This document shows positions 62,815 to 64,000 of a DNA stretch of 64,000 bases, in pieces. This stretch comes from Roseiarcus sp963753135. GTDB lineage: Bacteria; Pseudomonadota; Alphaproteobacteria; Rhizobiales; Beijerinckiaceae. The stretch covers positions 186,001-250,000 of the forward strand of contig CAVWBA010000016.1 in assembly GCA_963753135.1 (NCBI GenBank), written 5' to 3'. Each line of letters starts with the position of its first letter. The stretch's first letter is position 1. The translations under genes and the position numbers were made by a program. The notes under the pieces were generated by a model. It had not been told where the DNA came from, searched no databases, and saw nothing but the letters and a program-made list of their open reading frames with translations.

Positions 62815-64000
62815 CTAGGCCTCCGGTCGCAGAACGGTGCGGGCGACAGCGTCGCGCCACCCGCGATAACGAGATTCGCGCTCACTTGGCGCCATCGACG
62901 GCATGAAACTCATCTGACGCCGCCAAGTCTTCGCGAACTGCTCAGGATCGGGGTAGAGGCCCGCTTGCCAGCCTGCCAGATAACCCGCGCCCAGGGCGGT
63001 GGTCTCAAAAATCTCGGGGCGGTCGACCTCGGCGTTCAACATGTCGGCGAGGAACTGCATGGTCCAGTCGCTGGCGCTCATTCCGCCATCGACGCGAATT
63101 ACCGAGGCGAATTCGCTGTCCCATAGCCCCTGGGAGTCGGCGCGCATTGCGTCGACGAGATCACGGGTCTGGTAGCCGACGCTCTCGAGCGCCGCACGCA
63201 CGATCTCTTTGCGCGTGGCGCCGCGCGTCAAGCCAAAGATCGCGGCGCGGGCCTCGCTGTTCCAATGGGGAGCGCCGAGACCTGTGAAGGCCGGCGCCAA
63301 ATACACCTGCTGGCGGGGGTCGGCGCTGGCCGCCAATTCGCCCGCCTCTGCCGCAGTGGCGAGAATGCCGAGGCCGTCGCGCAACCATTGCACCGTCGCG
63401 CCAGCCGAGAAGATCGAGCCCTCAAGCGCGAAGGCGCGCTTGCCGCGGAACTGGTAAGCAACAGTCGTGAGCAATTTGTGCGTCGATTCGACAGGCTGGT
63501 CGCCAGTGTTGGCGAGAAGGAAGCATCCCGTCCCATAAGTCGACTTCACCATTCCAGGACGGAAACACGCTTGCCCAATCAGCGCCGCCTGCTGATCTCC
63601 GGCGATTCCGCGGATGGGGATCGCGGCTCCAAAGTGTTCGGCCGCGGCCTCGCCGAATTCGGCGGCGCAGTCCTTGACCTCGGGCAGCATGGACCTTGGG
63701 ATCCGGAAGAGCGCGAGAAGGTCGTCGTCCCACGCGCCCGAATGAATATTGAACAAGCAGCGTCCTCGAGGCGTTGGTGGCGTCGGTGACGTGAACCTTG
63801 CCGTTGGTCAGGCGCCAGACGAGAAAGCTGTCGACCGTGCCGAAGGCGAGGTCTCCGCGTTCCGCTTCAGTCGCGAGCGCCGGGAACATTGTCGAGGATC
63901 CACGCGACCTTTGTCGCCGAGAAATAGGGATCGAGCAGCAAGCCGGACCGGGTGGACACGAGCTTCTCGCATCCGCGATCCTTGAGTTCGGCGCAAAGGC
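62815..64000 (-). CDS. glpK: Glycerol kinase, partial (N-terminus beyond window), two apparent indels
   Basis: FGGY-family carbohydrate kinase that phosphorylates glycerol to glycerol-3-phosphate. About 395 C-terminal residues are visible. Motifs include D-P-Y-F-S-A-T-K, F-G-T-V-D-S-F-L-V-W-R-L-T, T-N-A-S-R-T-L-L-F-N-I, I-A-G-D-Q-Q-A-A-L-I-G-Q, S-T-Y-G-T-G-C-F and D-G-G-M-S-A-S-D. A missing base near 63890 and an extra base near 63755 break the frame; each is a single base. The start lies beyond 64000. No glpD or glpF is seen in the window. Confidence 0.9.

Noticed and set aside
1..64000. Search for tRNA, rRNA, integrase or prophage signs
   Set aside because: No cloverleaf, rRNA core sequence, integrase or transposase was recognised by eye; a covariance-model search would be needed to be sure for tRNAs.

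Overview
The window is a high-GC chromosomal segment of an alphaproteobacterium, most likely of the order Hyphomicrobiales (Rhizobiales; Beijerinckiaceae or Methylocystaceae-like). The basis is the gene types (FCD-type GntR, hutF/hutG histidine route, cyo quinol oxidase, poly-HAMP hybrid kinase), codon bias, and intergenic palindromes typical of that order. The genus cannot be settled from sequence alone. No rRNA, tRNA, CRISPR array, transposase or phage gene was recognised.

Layout. 1-6104: a truncated HpaI-type aldolase, divergent FCD regulator and a ribose-type ABC importer (binding protein, double ATPase, two permeases). 6205-11970: NFU iron-sulfur scaffold, first copy of an unusual 10-bp-periodic repeat, a coiled-coil membrane protein, a DUF763 protein, an orphan PhoB-type regulator and a 44-aa secreted peptide. 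12510-18036: a compact Mrp-type antiporter operon (E-F-G-A/B fusion-C-D-D'). 18292-25860: small proteins, a catabolic operon (RraA-like, COG3618 amidohydrolase, FMN hydroxyacid dehydrogenase) divergent from a polar amino-acid ABC importer, then a low-GC insert and a remnant ATPase 3' end. 25879-31277: aldo-keto reductase, topoisomerase IB, cobalt-type nitrile hydratase (alpha, beta, activator), a flavin-type stress protein and a TetR regulator. 31312-38236: histidine utilisation genes hutU, hutG, hutH, hutI and divergent hutF, giving the formimidoylglutamate deiminase/deformylase route. 38266-44758: HAD phosphatase, small proteins, sirtuin, second repeat copy, a PLP dehydratase, a Tat-exported amidohydrolase and a Rieske/FAD reductase. 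45263-49260: cyoABCD quinol oxidase, with two FNR/FixK-like boxes upstream. 49890-61283: a dense signalling locus of five proteins: a ~2,098-aa soluble poly-HAMP hybrid kinase, a second hybrid kinase, and an HK-receiver-receiver/adenylate cyclase operon. 61543-64000: CHRD protein, cytochrome b561 and a truncated glycerol kinase.

Read quality matters here. At least 20 single-base indels, most of them extra bases in short G, C or T runs, break otherwise well-conserved genes, and each is repaired by one base. I treat these genes as intact in the organism and give full spans. The exceptions are the stress-protein gene at 30102-30612 (four breaks) and the ATPase fragment at 25725-25834.

The most unusual items are the paired 10-bp-phased repeat elements (6881 and 40747), the nested palindromic mosaic elements (22945, 28313, 33018), the 276-bp-periodic poly-HAMP kinase, and the low-GC insert next to a duplicated ATPase tail.
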